Below are positions 20,853-34,000 of a stretch of DNA of 64,000 nt, in pieces (position 1 is the stretch's first letter; each line of letters begins with the position of its first letter). The notes under the pieces were generated by a model that ran no database searches, was not told where the DNA came from, and saw nothing but the letters and a program-made list of their open reading frames with translations. The position numbers were made by a program, and so were the translations under genes. The stretch lies in NCBI RefSeq assembly GCF_011397635.1, contig NC_064763.1, forward strand, positions 21,465,437-21,529,436, in the 5' to 3' direction. This stretch comes from Epinephelus fuscoguttatus. Its lineage: Eukaryota > Chordata > Actinopteri > Perciformes > Serranidae.

Positions 20853-23800
20853 AAAAAAGAAAAGCATATCAGACATATTACAATGAAGGCAGACTGACCA
20901 CTCCATTGAGAGGAACCACAACACACTGTCCAAAAGCAGCCCAGTGTACTTATCCAGTATATCAATGTACTCACATCAGCTAGGAAAGATGAAATGCATG
21001 GTCTAGTTGAAAATGTGGGAAATATATTACAAAACACAGTTTTGTTTAAACCATAGCAATAACAAAAACTGTCCGTTCCTGGTTTCCAAGCACCAAATCA
21101 GTACAAACAAAAAGGCACTTGATGCTTCTGCAAAGGGATTGCTTGAGAAGATAATGACCTATTTCTTCATTTCACACTTGTGTACGAACACTGACAAGTA
21201 TATGAAAATGAAATAAAAATATTCTCTCATAAAAGCTAACAAACAATACAAAAAGAGATTTATAAACAGTGTGTTAGTATTAATAGTGCAGTATCACATG
21301 GTGTGTAGTCTGATGTGGAATGCCTATTCTACAATGTGACATGCATAGTGTACGTTAGCAACAATATACTGGACTGCTGCGGGTTAGGTTACAGACGGTA
21401 GCTGATGCGTATTGAGTGAAAGCGTAGAAAAAGTACAAACATTCTGCAGTTTGCATGCTCAGGAAGAATACATGATGCCACCACATCTCAATTCAGGACA
21501 TACGTGTAAGTGGAAGGCAGTGTTACAAATGGCCTTTAGTGAGGTTTGTTAAATGTTACAGACAAAGACAGAGCATGTCTGTATCAGCATTAGTTCAGAG
21601 AGACACCTGGAGGACTCTGTCACGTGGTGGAAGTCTGTCTCTGGAGCATTAAGGTAGCATACTGTGTTGCAGCACAGTAAGATAGGCTTGCTTTGGTGTA
21701 CGGACTGAGATTTCAAGAGCAGAGTCAAACGGTCTTGGTCAGCTGGTCTGTGCCAGATGCACATCTGGAGCTTGGTGATATTTAATTTTCAGCTAAACTA
21801 GAGCAGTTATGTTCCTTAATGGTTTGAGACAACAGTCCTATTTTTAAACTTTAAAAAAAAAAAAAAAAAAATTAAAAACGCTGAAAACAGGTGTTGATAA
21901 CACTGATATACAAAGATAGTGCTCCCTGTCCGCAGTGTAATAATGTCAACCAAGACTGAGTCAAAAGTTAAGTTGCGGTTTGAATTTGTGAGTCAGTGAG
22001 TAGTGCTGATAAACAGGAAGGTTTCTTATTTCTTTGTCTCTCTCATGTCAAGAGTTGCGCAAACAGTTTTACTTTGCTAATCAGGTCTGACCAGACAGCT
22101 TAGAGTCAAGTCAAGACCTGTGCACGGATGTTGTTTGTGCTAATGAAGCAGTTTAACTTTGAATGTGACGTGCTGACCTTTTAGTGGCAGGAATAAGGGT
22201 GTAGTATGAGTTGTTTTCGTGACTAACATAGACAATCATGATTTGAAACTGGTAGTGAGGGACAGCTCTGCAGCCAGCAGCAGTGAAACAGGCTGCGCAT
22301 CCACTGAAAGTGCTTGTTTTGTCACTGAAAGGCTCAGATTATTAAGTGTCTGACAACATTATGGGAAAGAGCCCTACAGAGACGATAGAGTAAGATCCTT
22401 TTTGTTTAGTGGGTTAGGTTAGTTTCTTCTCTCTTCCCTCATCAAATGAGGGAGTAGGGGGGAGAATTCAGTCTGCACAAATGTCTCTCCTTGGCTCTGC
22501 CTTCCCTACGCTCTGTCCTACTTTTCTATCCATCTATCACTCCCACTCATAGTCTCAAGTATGTGTATCAGGGATTAGAACATCTAGAAACAGCCCCCAA
22601 ATCACAACTGCCAAACCCCATTTATGTAAACAGTCATTTTAGAATCGTAAAACAGACTTAATTTACAATCGACAGAAACAAAATAAAACTCAAAGAAACT
22701 GTCTCTGCTTGTGTTTTCACTGTTTCAACGATCACAAACTCTGGTTTGGTTGAAATAAACTCTTAATTCACTGACTTAGATGTGAAAATATGCTGGCGCT
22801 ATCCACGCTAAAATTACTGTTTATTCAAATGGAGTCTGGTGATGCCAGCGATTTTAGGGTCGTTCGTCATTTCTGATGAAACGAAAAAGAATCCTACATT
22901 ATAACAGAAAGATCTATCTCTGTAGGGATCCTTTCCATAATGTTGACAGACACCTAATAACAATCTGAGCCTGTCACTGACAAAAACAAGCTTTAAATTG
23001 ACAGTGTACAAATGCCCCAAGTGGTGACACTGCAGCCCGTTTTGTGGGCGCTGCCTGCAGCACTCACGTTCAACACCGAATACGTTTAAACAAGAAAATG
23101 GGAAAATAGGATCCAGGTTGAAAAATACCAAAGTCAACCTTTATTTGCTCGACAGGAGCTTTAAGTGGATTCATTTTTACGTCATTTTACTGTTTGGTTT
23201 GGGTGTTCTGTGATTTGAATTTGATTTTATTAGTCTGAATCAATTCATGCTCTCCAGTAAGGATGAATATGTACTTTTAGCCTCTACAGCTCGATGCTGT
23301 AAAATGTTATCCTGTTATCGTCCATGATTAGACTACATTCAGGCTAATCAGCTGCAAATATCAGCATGTATTAATGCGGTCAAACTTTAAGTAAGGATGT
23401 ACTTACAAGAACCTTGCACAACACAGAAAAGGTGCTCCCATACGGACTCCTTTGATCAATAACGCTAACCGCTAAGTGTTTCTACCAGTACGTTTCTAAA
23501 GTGTCTTCACCCTTTCATGAGAACAAGGCACTGGCAGTTTGAAGAAGCAGAGAAGTGGGAACACGCCCCCGAATCGTCCCCTGAAAGTGCTTGTCATGCT
23601 GACTGTAAAGAGTTTGTGGCAACTCTTACAAAATGTTAGGTGGGATATTCTCGGTGTTCAACCCCCAGTCAGAGTAAAAAGAGGTAATGCAGTGGTTATA
23701 CTCTAGTGAGGTTTAACATGTTTGACTATGAAGAGTAAACGCAGCTCCAGAGCACTGCAGAAAGATATACCGTACAGTCATCAGCTGGAGTCGATGTCTG

Positions 23801-24140
23801 AGGAGTTCTCTAAGGCTTGTCTCATGAAGGAGGCCCATCGTATGGTGCTCGCATAATGCTATATTCTCTACATGTAAGGCCATCTAATGTACAGCCGCTT
23901 CAGTTTAACCTTGGAAGCATAGCGGTTAATAGATCATTTTGTTTTTCACATTACTGTACTCTCTTAATATACATAACTTCAACAGATAAATATTGTCATT
24001 CACACTTAGATCCCTCGCTTGGTCCTTTGCATGTTAATATATTATCAGTTAAATGTCTCAAGCTTTTATCAAGTCTTTAAATCTCAGTGTAAAATGTTCA
24101 GGTTTGGTCTTTGAGAGAGAGGCGTGGCTGATCAGTGAGC
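20853..24140 (-). other. Probable long 3' UTR / downstream region of frmd8
   Basis: No coding gene was recognised. Apart from a poly(A) run at about 21849-21870, no obvious repeat was seen, which contrasts with the repeat-rich sequence on either side. This fits a transcribed untranslated region but does not prove it. Confidence 0.4.
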
Positions 24141-27100
24141 TTAACCCTGCTCCAGGCTCTCCGTCGCTTGCACAGCAGAGTACGTGGTTGCAGACGCCTG
24201 TCGGGTGAAGAAGGACGCGGCTCTCTTCGGCTTCAAGCGTTTGATTTCTTTTCCTGAAAAGCGATGGGAGAAATATTGGAGAAGCTGTTACTACAGGTGA
24301 GGGAGATCGTTAAGTAGGCCTGGATGACTGAACGTAACCACGAGACTCACCATTGTCCACGTAGCTGATGGTGTTAAGTGAATGGACCCGGCTGCACACT
24401 ACACTGCCTTGCCTCTGCAGCATCCCGCGTCGTCCTCCACGTCCGTTCTTGTTGCTGCCGTCTTGCCCAGCAGGCTGCTGAGACTGACCCACCTCACCGT
24501 CCGTATCGGCCGCAGCTCCTCCCTCGGACGCAGACTTCAGCTCCACGCAGAACTCAATGAAGCCGCTCATGAGCTCCGCCTGTTTGACACAAGAAAATAA
24601 CACAAATGAGAAATTTTGAGCCTTAAAGAGATATCTCGGATTGGCACATCGCCAGAAACATGGCAGAGTTAACACCAGGGATCAGTATCACTATGCGCTA
24701 TGCTGTGGTTTACAAGACTCACTACTCTAGGGCCAAGCTGAAGAAATTATTTCCTGGTACCAACGACACGACAGGTGGTCTCTCTCCCCAGCAGACTACA
24801 CACACACACACACACATTTTTCTGTTGCCCAAAGCTCTACTCCTTTTGGTCGTATTTTTTTTTACACCCTCTCTGGGGTTCTTAGAATTCCCTTAAACCC
24901 ATGCCCCCTAACTAGACATTATCTATGTTCTCTTCAGAGCCACCACACTCCTTTGACAAAAACGGTAATTTTACCTCGCAGAACATAGGAGCTTCTCCTC
25001 TACGACAGCCTTGATTGGTTATTTTGTTTGTGTTATTGCATGACTTTGGTTGTATTCAAACTAACCCTTTAAAACACCAAAGTCACACAATAACACAAAC
25101 AAACTAACCGATCGAGGCAGCAGCAGACCAGCAGCTCCCGCGTTCTGCAAGGTAGAATTAATGAAGCTTAACATAAGCTCAGTCAGGAAGACTTTCTTTA
25201 TGCTATATCGGATATCCATTGACAATTCTCTCTCCATCCCACTCCCACCACTTCCACCAATCAGCTGACTCTGGGTGTTCCCTCTATGGGTTAGCCAGTC
25301 AAGCTTTGCCACGATCTCCTTCAGCCGTTCATGTTGCTGCTGCCAAACTTTAAATCTGTTTTCCTCTCTGCTCCTGCCAGCTGTCATTTTAGGTGCCCTC
25401 CTCCTTCACCCCATTCACATCAAGTCACCTTATCAAGAGCCCAGGACAAGCTCATCAAAGCCCATTCTCCTTCACATCAACCACCATTACCACCACCAGC
25501 ATCTAGACTCCATAAAAGGGGATCCCTAATCTACTCCGTCTTTACCACCCTCCTGGAATAGATGACATCACGATGGGGTCTGATCACCAAAGACTTTTCA
25601 CTTGTCTCACAATTATGTGCACATGTAAATAAATATTCTTTTCTCTCAGAACGAGTCTCTCCTGTTTCTGTCTGGTGGAGTCTGGTGGCTTTGAAAAGAG
25701 CACACACGACAGCTTTAGTTCCCCATCAGATAAAGGTCTGTCTGTCGGCAAGGTAAAGCAGTGCAAATATTCTAAATATAGCATACACTTTAACTGATAT
25801 TGATTTTTTTAAGGTGGCTAAAATACATTTTGCTGCTGCCCTCATGCACAACAGTACATTGTTTAGCTTCCACGGCAGCACTCCTGCCTACTTCTCCATA
25901 CTGGAGGCATGCCAACCACCATCTATTGTGGTTAATACACTGGCTATAGATAAGTACCTCATACACCACTACTTCAGAAAAATCCAAACTGACCCTTTGA
26001 CTTCGAGCTCTGAACGTATACATAATGAACAGCTGTACTTTACTTCTCGATGGTCCATTACTGAACTGCAGGCACATAAAAGGTCACATTGCCAGCCTTG
26101 GATTAGAGCCTGGTGTGATTATGTATTTCTGCCTCGATCATTATGTAACATCTCTTCACCATCTGTTGGCTGAGACAGTCTTTTTCAAACCGAACAATGA
26201 CTGAACAAAGATGATGCGCATGTAAGTACAGAAAAATATTTGAAATCTATTCGGTTTCGACGCTAATATCGAGTGTTATGCTCCGGTAGGAACAAATGGC
26301 CACAGTAGCTGCACCCGATCCTGGAGCTCGCTCTCACAAACACCAGATGCAGTGCGCTCTCTAGAGATGGCTGCATATTCTCTCTGCTTGTTGAAAACAT
26401 TTGAAGTGAGACACACTTAAAAGGACTACATCTGTCGCAGCAGCAAGGCGTTCTTAAATTGATGTTCAAACTCCAGCGAAGATGCAGAGTTGCCGACCAC
26501 GACAGCTGCGACCCCAAAAAAGCCGATCGACAACACACTTAACAGTTGTGAGGTAATGTGCATACAGGTGTTAAATATAATCTCAGTTTCACAAATACAT
26601 TCTTACCTGTTTAGAGTAGATCTTTAGCAACTTGTTGACAGGAGTGCCGTCTTCATCTCCATCAAACTCCAGCCACAGAATGTGTGAGTCCCCCTGATCC
26701 TCAGGGTAGCTGTGGTCCCAGGAAAGCTCGTTGAAATGCAGGCCGAGCAGTACGTGCTGCAAGGAAATGTGTTCAATCAGAGAACTCGGGTTAGTTATCA
26801 TCAGAAATGAAAACAACTTCAACATTCCTGCAGTGTGCACCTCAGCTTTGTGTCACCACCCCCTGCTGCAGCCACCTGATCTCGTCCACCTTCCAGGCGT
26901 GGCACAGTTCATCTCAAACAAGCCTACTGTTAATGTTTAAAAAGCGCCGTTGATGTGTATGTCACACTAGACAAGGACTCTGTCGTGTCACGCCTGTCAT
27001 GCCTCTGGAACGTCATCATGCTATGGCATTGTGACGGCGTTGTTTGATTCTGTGTAAAAAATGCAAAGCCAGCGTGATAAAGGGTCTTTGTTGCAGCAGT

Positions 27101-28018
27101 TTTGTGGGATCTCTGTGAAAAAATGGCTATTGTGTTGTTGTTTTACAGAGCTGCCAACCAAAGACAACACAGCACTCACCTTTTCTTTGACATCCATCAC
27201 ATAAACTCCCTCCAGGCAGATCCCAACATTGACCGCTTTGCGTTTGGCCCTCTGGAGAATCCCTTGCACTGGTTTATCAATCTCCCCAGAGAAGAAAGCG
27301 CACCTGTTTGTGTAGTTAATGTCAATTATACTTAACACAAAGTGATTTGAGGTAAAACTAACTCCTGTGGAGTATGAGTGGCTCATTACACAAGTTCTTA
27401 CCCGTAATAAGGCAGAGTGTGACACTTGTTGAGGTACTGGTGTAGGAGATGTGTGGGCTCAGCGAAGTTTCCAACAGATGTGCTGATCTTTCTGTACTCC
27501 TCCAAGAGGTTCTGCTCCAGCCCTGCCTGACGGCTCGACTTCCCTCTCAGAGTGGAGAGCAGACCTCCGCTCCCCATGACAACGTGTGCAGGCAGAAAAG
27601 AGGACAGCTTCTTCTCTCTGTGGAGAGCAAATGAAATGCATTAAGTGCATCTTTGTATGTGCAAATTACTGGATGCTGGAACAACCTCTTGCATCAGTGC
27701 AATACTCATATGCTACTGTACTGTGCCATTATACATTTCTCCTTCAATCATCTGGTTTCTTCACTTCTACAGGTGTTGTAAAAAACAATGCTACAAATCA
27801 AGTCCTCAAATTAACACCCACAACCCACCAAATGCAGGCAAATTGTTGTCAGTGGCGTCTAAAATCATCAGGACATCTGCCGGCGGACAGAGAAAAGGCA
27901 CAACAGGAAGAGACGTCAGGGAGCAACGCTACTGGCCACAGAACCTTATTCATTTTGAATGTGGTCAGAGTTCACCAAATTCTAACCAACAACCATCAAC
28001 AAAAACATGCACGCACGC

Positions 28019-28062
<44 letters not shown>

Positions 28063-31000
28063 TACACGGCCACTTGTTACTGTATCAACTTCACTGCCTC
28101 ACACATTAATTTTGAGGCAATAGCTCAGGGTGGAGCGAGTGTGTGTGTAGACTGAACTACAGAGAGACTGTCGGTGAAAAAAAGTTATTTTCATACCCTG
28201 CTATAGATTCTTTCCTCTCCTCAATCATCCCATTTAAATGTCCTCTGTAATATGTTGATATTTGCCCTGATGACGGCCACAAGCTGAAACACACTGGTCT
28301 CACAATTAAGTTTTTTACAGTGTGTGTGCTGCTGGAGTTCTGACCTCTGCCCCTCTATTACTACCAATCACATTATGACCGAAAAAAACAATCTCTCCTG
28401 AAGTGTGACAGTTTCTGTTTTCGGTGTCATACAAGATGTCAACATGATTACTTTGAGATCCTCTCTAAAATGCAATCTGTAACCAGTAATTACAATAGAA
28501 AGCATGATTCCATTCATAGATATCAAGCATTATTTATATGTAGGCGATGACCTCTGTGTCTTTTCTCATTTCCTCATTTCCTTGAGGGAAAAGCAGCTAA
28601 CATTACAGCGGTTTATGGTCAGAGAGAAACAAGAAGTGACTTTTAGGCTTTTGGATGAAGTCCCAATATTTGTTTTGATTTTGAACACCAAATAAAGGGA
28701 GATTTCTTTACAGCATGAAGCTGTAAAAAGAGAAGAAGAGACACAAACTAAGATATTATTACAATTCCATTAGCAAACAAATATTAGACTTCCTCAGAAA
28801 TATCTATTCAGAAGTATGTCACTACTGACTGTAGGCAGCCTGTTGTGTAAGCAGCTAAAATAAGAACAGTAACTACACTCCTTTAGTTTGCTGTATCATA
28901 TGTGCTGTGATATATAGGGCCCCATCAAGTACCTCTAATCTCAGACCTTTAATCACAATCAAGTCTCAAAAGGCTTTAGAAAGAAAAAAGACACATTCCC
29001 ACAACCATCCCACTCCAATCAAAAATGCCATTTTGTGCATTCTTGTACTCGGCACTTAAAAACCAACAAGTGCCACAAAAGCGCTGCTGTGGCACAATAT
29101 GAACAGCATTACAAAAGAAAAAAATCAACCCCCCTCAAACAAAAGAACTGTTGACCTTTTCTCTCACTGCCTGAGGATTCCCATCAAATTGCAACATGCT
29201 GTCTCTGACTGTGCCGAAGTACTTGAAACTGCTCAATTTACCAGCTGCCCTTTAGAATATGTGGGCTGAGGGACATGAGTTTGGTTGGGCTTTTTTAACA
29301 ATGTCGATTTTTCTTAGTGCATTAAGTTCAGCGCGGCGGCCTCTCACCGTCTGATTAACAGCAGGGCCCAGTACACACTTCCTCATTTTCTAAAAAAGGT
29401 GAACTATAACCGAGGCAACCATAAACTTCACAAAATGCCCATTTAAGCAAGTGCTGCAGCCAGAAGGACAGAAAGTCAAGTGGGATCCTGTGATGAACAG
29501 AGTGCTGTGTGTGTCGATGATCTTACCAGAAAATAGGCTCACTGTTAACATCCGTGTAAGTGCTTATGGTTACACCACAATTATACAGTTAAATGAATTC
29601 CTGTTTTTCAAATGCAGATAAGGACTCGTTTTTCGATTTCCAATTTCCAAACGAGAAACGGGAGATGACTCGTTTCCCGTTTTTTGTTTACCTACTTCAA
29701 AAGGAATAACGAATGGCCGCAAAGTACACGGACCCTAGTGGTGGTTCTTAGCATAAAGGCTGGAAGCAGAGGGAAACATCTAAACGGCTCTGACCAAAGA
29801 CAAAAACACACTGAGTGGTATCGATCCACTCATCTAAGTGAATAATCACACTCCCCAAAATGTAAAACTATTCCTTTAAGAGAAACTGAAGGGTCAGTGT
29901 GATCATGTAGAGAATTCAGAAATATAAAATTCATTTAAAACCCACATCTAGAATTTGGTCAGATATTTCTTAACCAACCTTTCTAACTTACCTTATAGTC
30001 GAAGTAAACTGTTGGCCGTCAAGACCAGTTCCCTCATCAAGAACAAGAGACAAGGCTCCGAGAGTCGCCCAGTGCTCGGGATCGCAGGGGTATCGACCTG
30101 TGAGAATGTTGTCCCTGGCCTCCTCATACAGGAGCCTCAGCACGCCCTCATCATCTATCTGCTCAGGAGTGAGACGAAGACAATTATCCATCAGTTATCA
30201 GGAACATTAGTCATTCTGAGGACAACATCTTTGAACAGAAAAGACACAGAACTTCTAGACATTTACCAAAAATCTATATTGAAGCCCACTGAGCATTGTG
30301 TGGGTCAGGTTCACTAAACTGTAAGACTCAAAGTACCCACTGAACAATGTCTTAATAATTCACTCAAATGTCAAATTAATGGATGTTCTGACAGAGAACT
30401 AAGGTTAATAGTACCTGCAGCTCTTTAGATTTAGGGTAAAACACATTGCGACGGTACTGGAGACATGGTTCATCTGAGGAAAAAGCAGAGGACAGTGATG
30501 CGTTAGGATTTTCTGTTCCTCCAATCATCACTGGGTGCGATTCAGCTCCAGCATCCAGGGTGGAGGAGTGAGGGTACAAAGACAAACACTATGGCCCCCG
30601 CTAACCCACTCTGCTCCGCCTCAGAGTCCTATTCTGTGTGTGGAAACCCCATCTACTCTACAAAAAAAACACAACAGCCTTTAAGTGATTATGCAATACT
30701 TGTTGTTTTATTTGTGGTAAGCTGTCCCTGTTGTGTTCTAGGTTTTATGGAAATACACTGTGCAGCAGTGTCATCAGTTCTTCTAAAAGGACAAGTGTGG
30801 GTTGTTGTACTTTGACTGTCAAGTAATGACAAATAACATCAGACACTGAGTCACTGCCTGACACCTCATTTACAACTTATTCAAAATTGTCACTGGAAGT
30901 CCATTGTGGGTAATAAAGTTAACAGAGAACTAAAAATTAGAAAAATTAGAGATGTTCTGATACCATTCTTCCCTCCTGATAACGATTCACAATCCTGATG

Positions 31001-34000
31001 TTGTGCATCAGCAGATAATGGGCACCAATCTGATACCACTGAATAAAAAATAACCACTCAGGTTAAACCCTCTGTAAAACATGAACAAATACATAAAGAG
31101 AATGAATGCCATACAACTTTGATTCATTACCTAGTTTGACATTCTACAGTTATCAGTTCTTCTTTACCGCTATACAACAGTAGCTGCCAAAGGCTCAACA
31201 GCACAATTTGCTGTTTACACTACTGTTTTAGAGCAGCAAAGAATTCCAGGAAACCTGCTGTTTTATCCAGGTGTGAAACTACTTTAAAGTTTAGCGATAT
31301 ATCACGTGGCATCGGATTGGTGCATTAGACTTGTATACTTGCTAGGGATGCGCACGACTAGTCCTCTAAACGATTAAATGTCTACCCCTTCACTAGTCGG
31401 CACCAGAAATATTAAACCAATTAGTGTGTTTTGTTTTATTTCTATACATAAGTGAATCGAATTTTTTCTCCTACCCCCAGTTGTAAATAATTATTTTCAT
31501 TATGAATTAAATATCTGATCATTTTCTTGATTAACAGATCTATAAAATGAGATGACCATCACAATTTCCTTGAGCCCAGGGTAACATTTTCAAATTGCTC
31601 GTGTCATCCAACCATCCGTCCAAAATCCAAAGATTTTTAAATTTCATATGATAAAGGAAAAAAAACAAACAAACAGAAAAAAAACTCTGCATTTGAGAAG
31701 CTGGTCGAGATCATTTCTTTTTGAAGAATAACTCAAACAGTTAATCGTTTGTCAAAATTGTTGCCTAATAATTTTCCTTTAATCAGTTGTTTCAGCTCTA
31801 CTTAGATCAACTAACTTTAAAATTTTAAAAATACAACTGATGGTTTGGTGACAATAATACTGTTACATGGTCTGTGTGACAGGCTTGGACCTGCTTTTAA
31901 AAGATATGACGTAACTGTTCTGGTTTTTCCATTCGGACAGGATTTGGCAACATGCTGTAAACACTGCTACAATGTTCGGATTAGCTGAATAACCCTCATC
32001 CTAGTGAGTGCTTAAAAAAATTGTATGATGTGAAGACTTAAGGGTAAAAATGTCTCAAGAGCCAACAACATCTACTCCTATATTATTTTACTGGGAAATA
32101 TTCACTAAAATACAGCAAGAGTAATCTCTTTTCCACTCTCTTTCTCCAGGGGGCTTCTCTTCATGCTGACTTCCTACATGTTCCAGCTTTTACTTTGCTT
32201 GTTCAGCCACAGGTGTTTATTGCTTATCGCGCCAAGTCTATTTCCTTTTATTTATTCCAAACAAACCTGATAGCACTTTCACCCTGAGTGAGCTGCTAAG
32301 CACCGGCAATTTGGAAGTAAGCTATAAATCAACGGGGAACGGCTGCAGAAAAAGAAACCGGCTGTGCTTGGCATACAAACACACACACAGTTTTTTGAAA
32401 CCAGGTTACTGAAAACAAGACGCTTAAAGCAGGAAACCAGAGACACTGTAACTGCACTGCCATAACTTGCTGATATTTACACTTATGTGGTTTAGTGGAT
32501 ACAGTATGTTATGGCACAGACTTATACAGGACCTGTTATGCTCATTGGGTTTCGATTAGAACATGTTTACACGTTTTAATGTTCCTCATACTGTCTGTGC
32601 TGGAACTCCTCCATTCATCCTCTATCTGAACTGCTCCATTTTAGTGCCTGTCTCTTTAAGCCCTCCTCTTGAAAAAGCCCAGTTGGCACTGATTGGTCAG
32701 TGTTTCTGATCTTCTGCATCGCAACGTCTCTGCATCGTCATCGCAACCGTGCTGTAGCAGCACTTTCCACATTGAAAAACCACCAATAAAAGCTTCTAAA
32801 CCAAAATAGTTCCACCACACATGCAGCAGGAATATGAGCCTAAATGAGGGGGAAATTTACAACATCAGCGACGAAGATGTTTACCTGATGTCATCATGTA
32901 GCTACATGCAGCAGTTTAAGTATGTAAACACCTGAAGTAGCGTGCCTTGAGCAGATGACAATATAAAGAGGTATCTCACGAGCCAACGTCAGCCTGACCC
33001 TCATTATTTGAAAGTGGCCACATCTAATATGAACATCCGACATTGTAACATTAGGCTATATATATGATGAAAAAATAAGGAAAAGCATAATAAATTCCTT
33101 TAAAGAAGATGTAGCCTTTTAGTTGTTTTTTGATAGGAGTTTTTTTAATGAAGGGACAGGCTCTGTAGTCATAAGCCCCTTTTACACAGCCTGTTCAAGG
33201 TGAGAATGTTGCGCCGTTATTCCACCTCGCCTTTTTGTATAAAAAGTACGAACATGAAATGGGAGTGCGTTATTGTTCCACCTCTAAGCCAGCTGCGTTG
33301 GTAGTAACGGAACCAAATTGACGTCTGTGTAAAAGTGTGAATTAGCGGGACAGGTGTGATATTTGACGACATGTTATGAGTGTGATCCACCACTGGGAGT
33401 TTTAAAAGCAGCTAGTAGCAGTTAGTAACTAACTCAATGAAGAATGGCGACTGAAAAAATTTGGGAGACAGTGAGGTCCAGGAGCTCCTTACCTTCCAAG
33501 CAGACGATGAGATCGCCCACCATATAACAGGGTAAATGATTGCTGTTGCCATGTTATGCCATTGTCATTGTTTAGAGATTGTTGCCCAATGTGTATGTTA
33601 TATGTCATGCTAAAGGCTGACACTGTTGTGTTACACATCCTGCCTGTTTTGCTTCCAGAATGCTGACATGCTATGTAAAGCCCTTTTTAAATAGGGATTG
33701 TGCATATTTGCAGGAAAGCCCAATCAGTCTTCTTTCACCATGGCAGTATAAAAACAAAATCGGGGAGTGCAGCGAAATACCGCCTGCCTACTTTTGTTCA
33801 TACAGAATGCACCTTTTTCGGGGCAATGAGGGGCGTGAGCAAGTAACAAAACGTGTAGCTCAGCGCGTGACGTAACTAATGACTTGTGCTTTGCTCCGAG
33901 GGAAGCCGCGGCTAGTCAGTCCTTTAGCTATTCTCGCATAAGTCGGCCCGTCCTTCACCGTTCCCATCATTTGACGGTTAATGGCCTCTTCGTTTGCAAG

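Noticed and set aside
25600-25700. Possible solo LTR
   Set aside because: There is a polyadenylation-like AATAAA and a pyrimidine-rich phrase, but no paired terminal repeat, primer-binding site or target duplication was found.
27586-28155. 189-codon plus-strand frame
   Set aside because: It includes translated (CA)n microsatellite, overlaps a frmd8 exon on the other strand, and has no recognisable domain.
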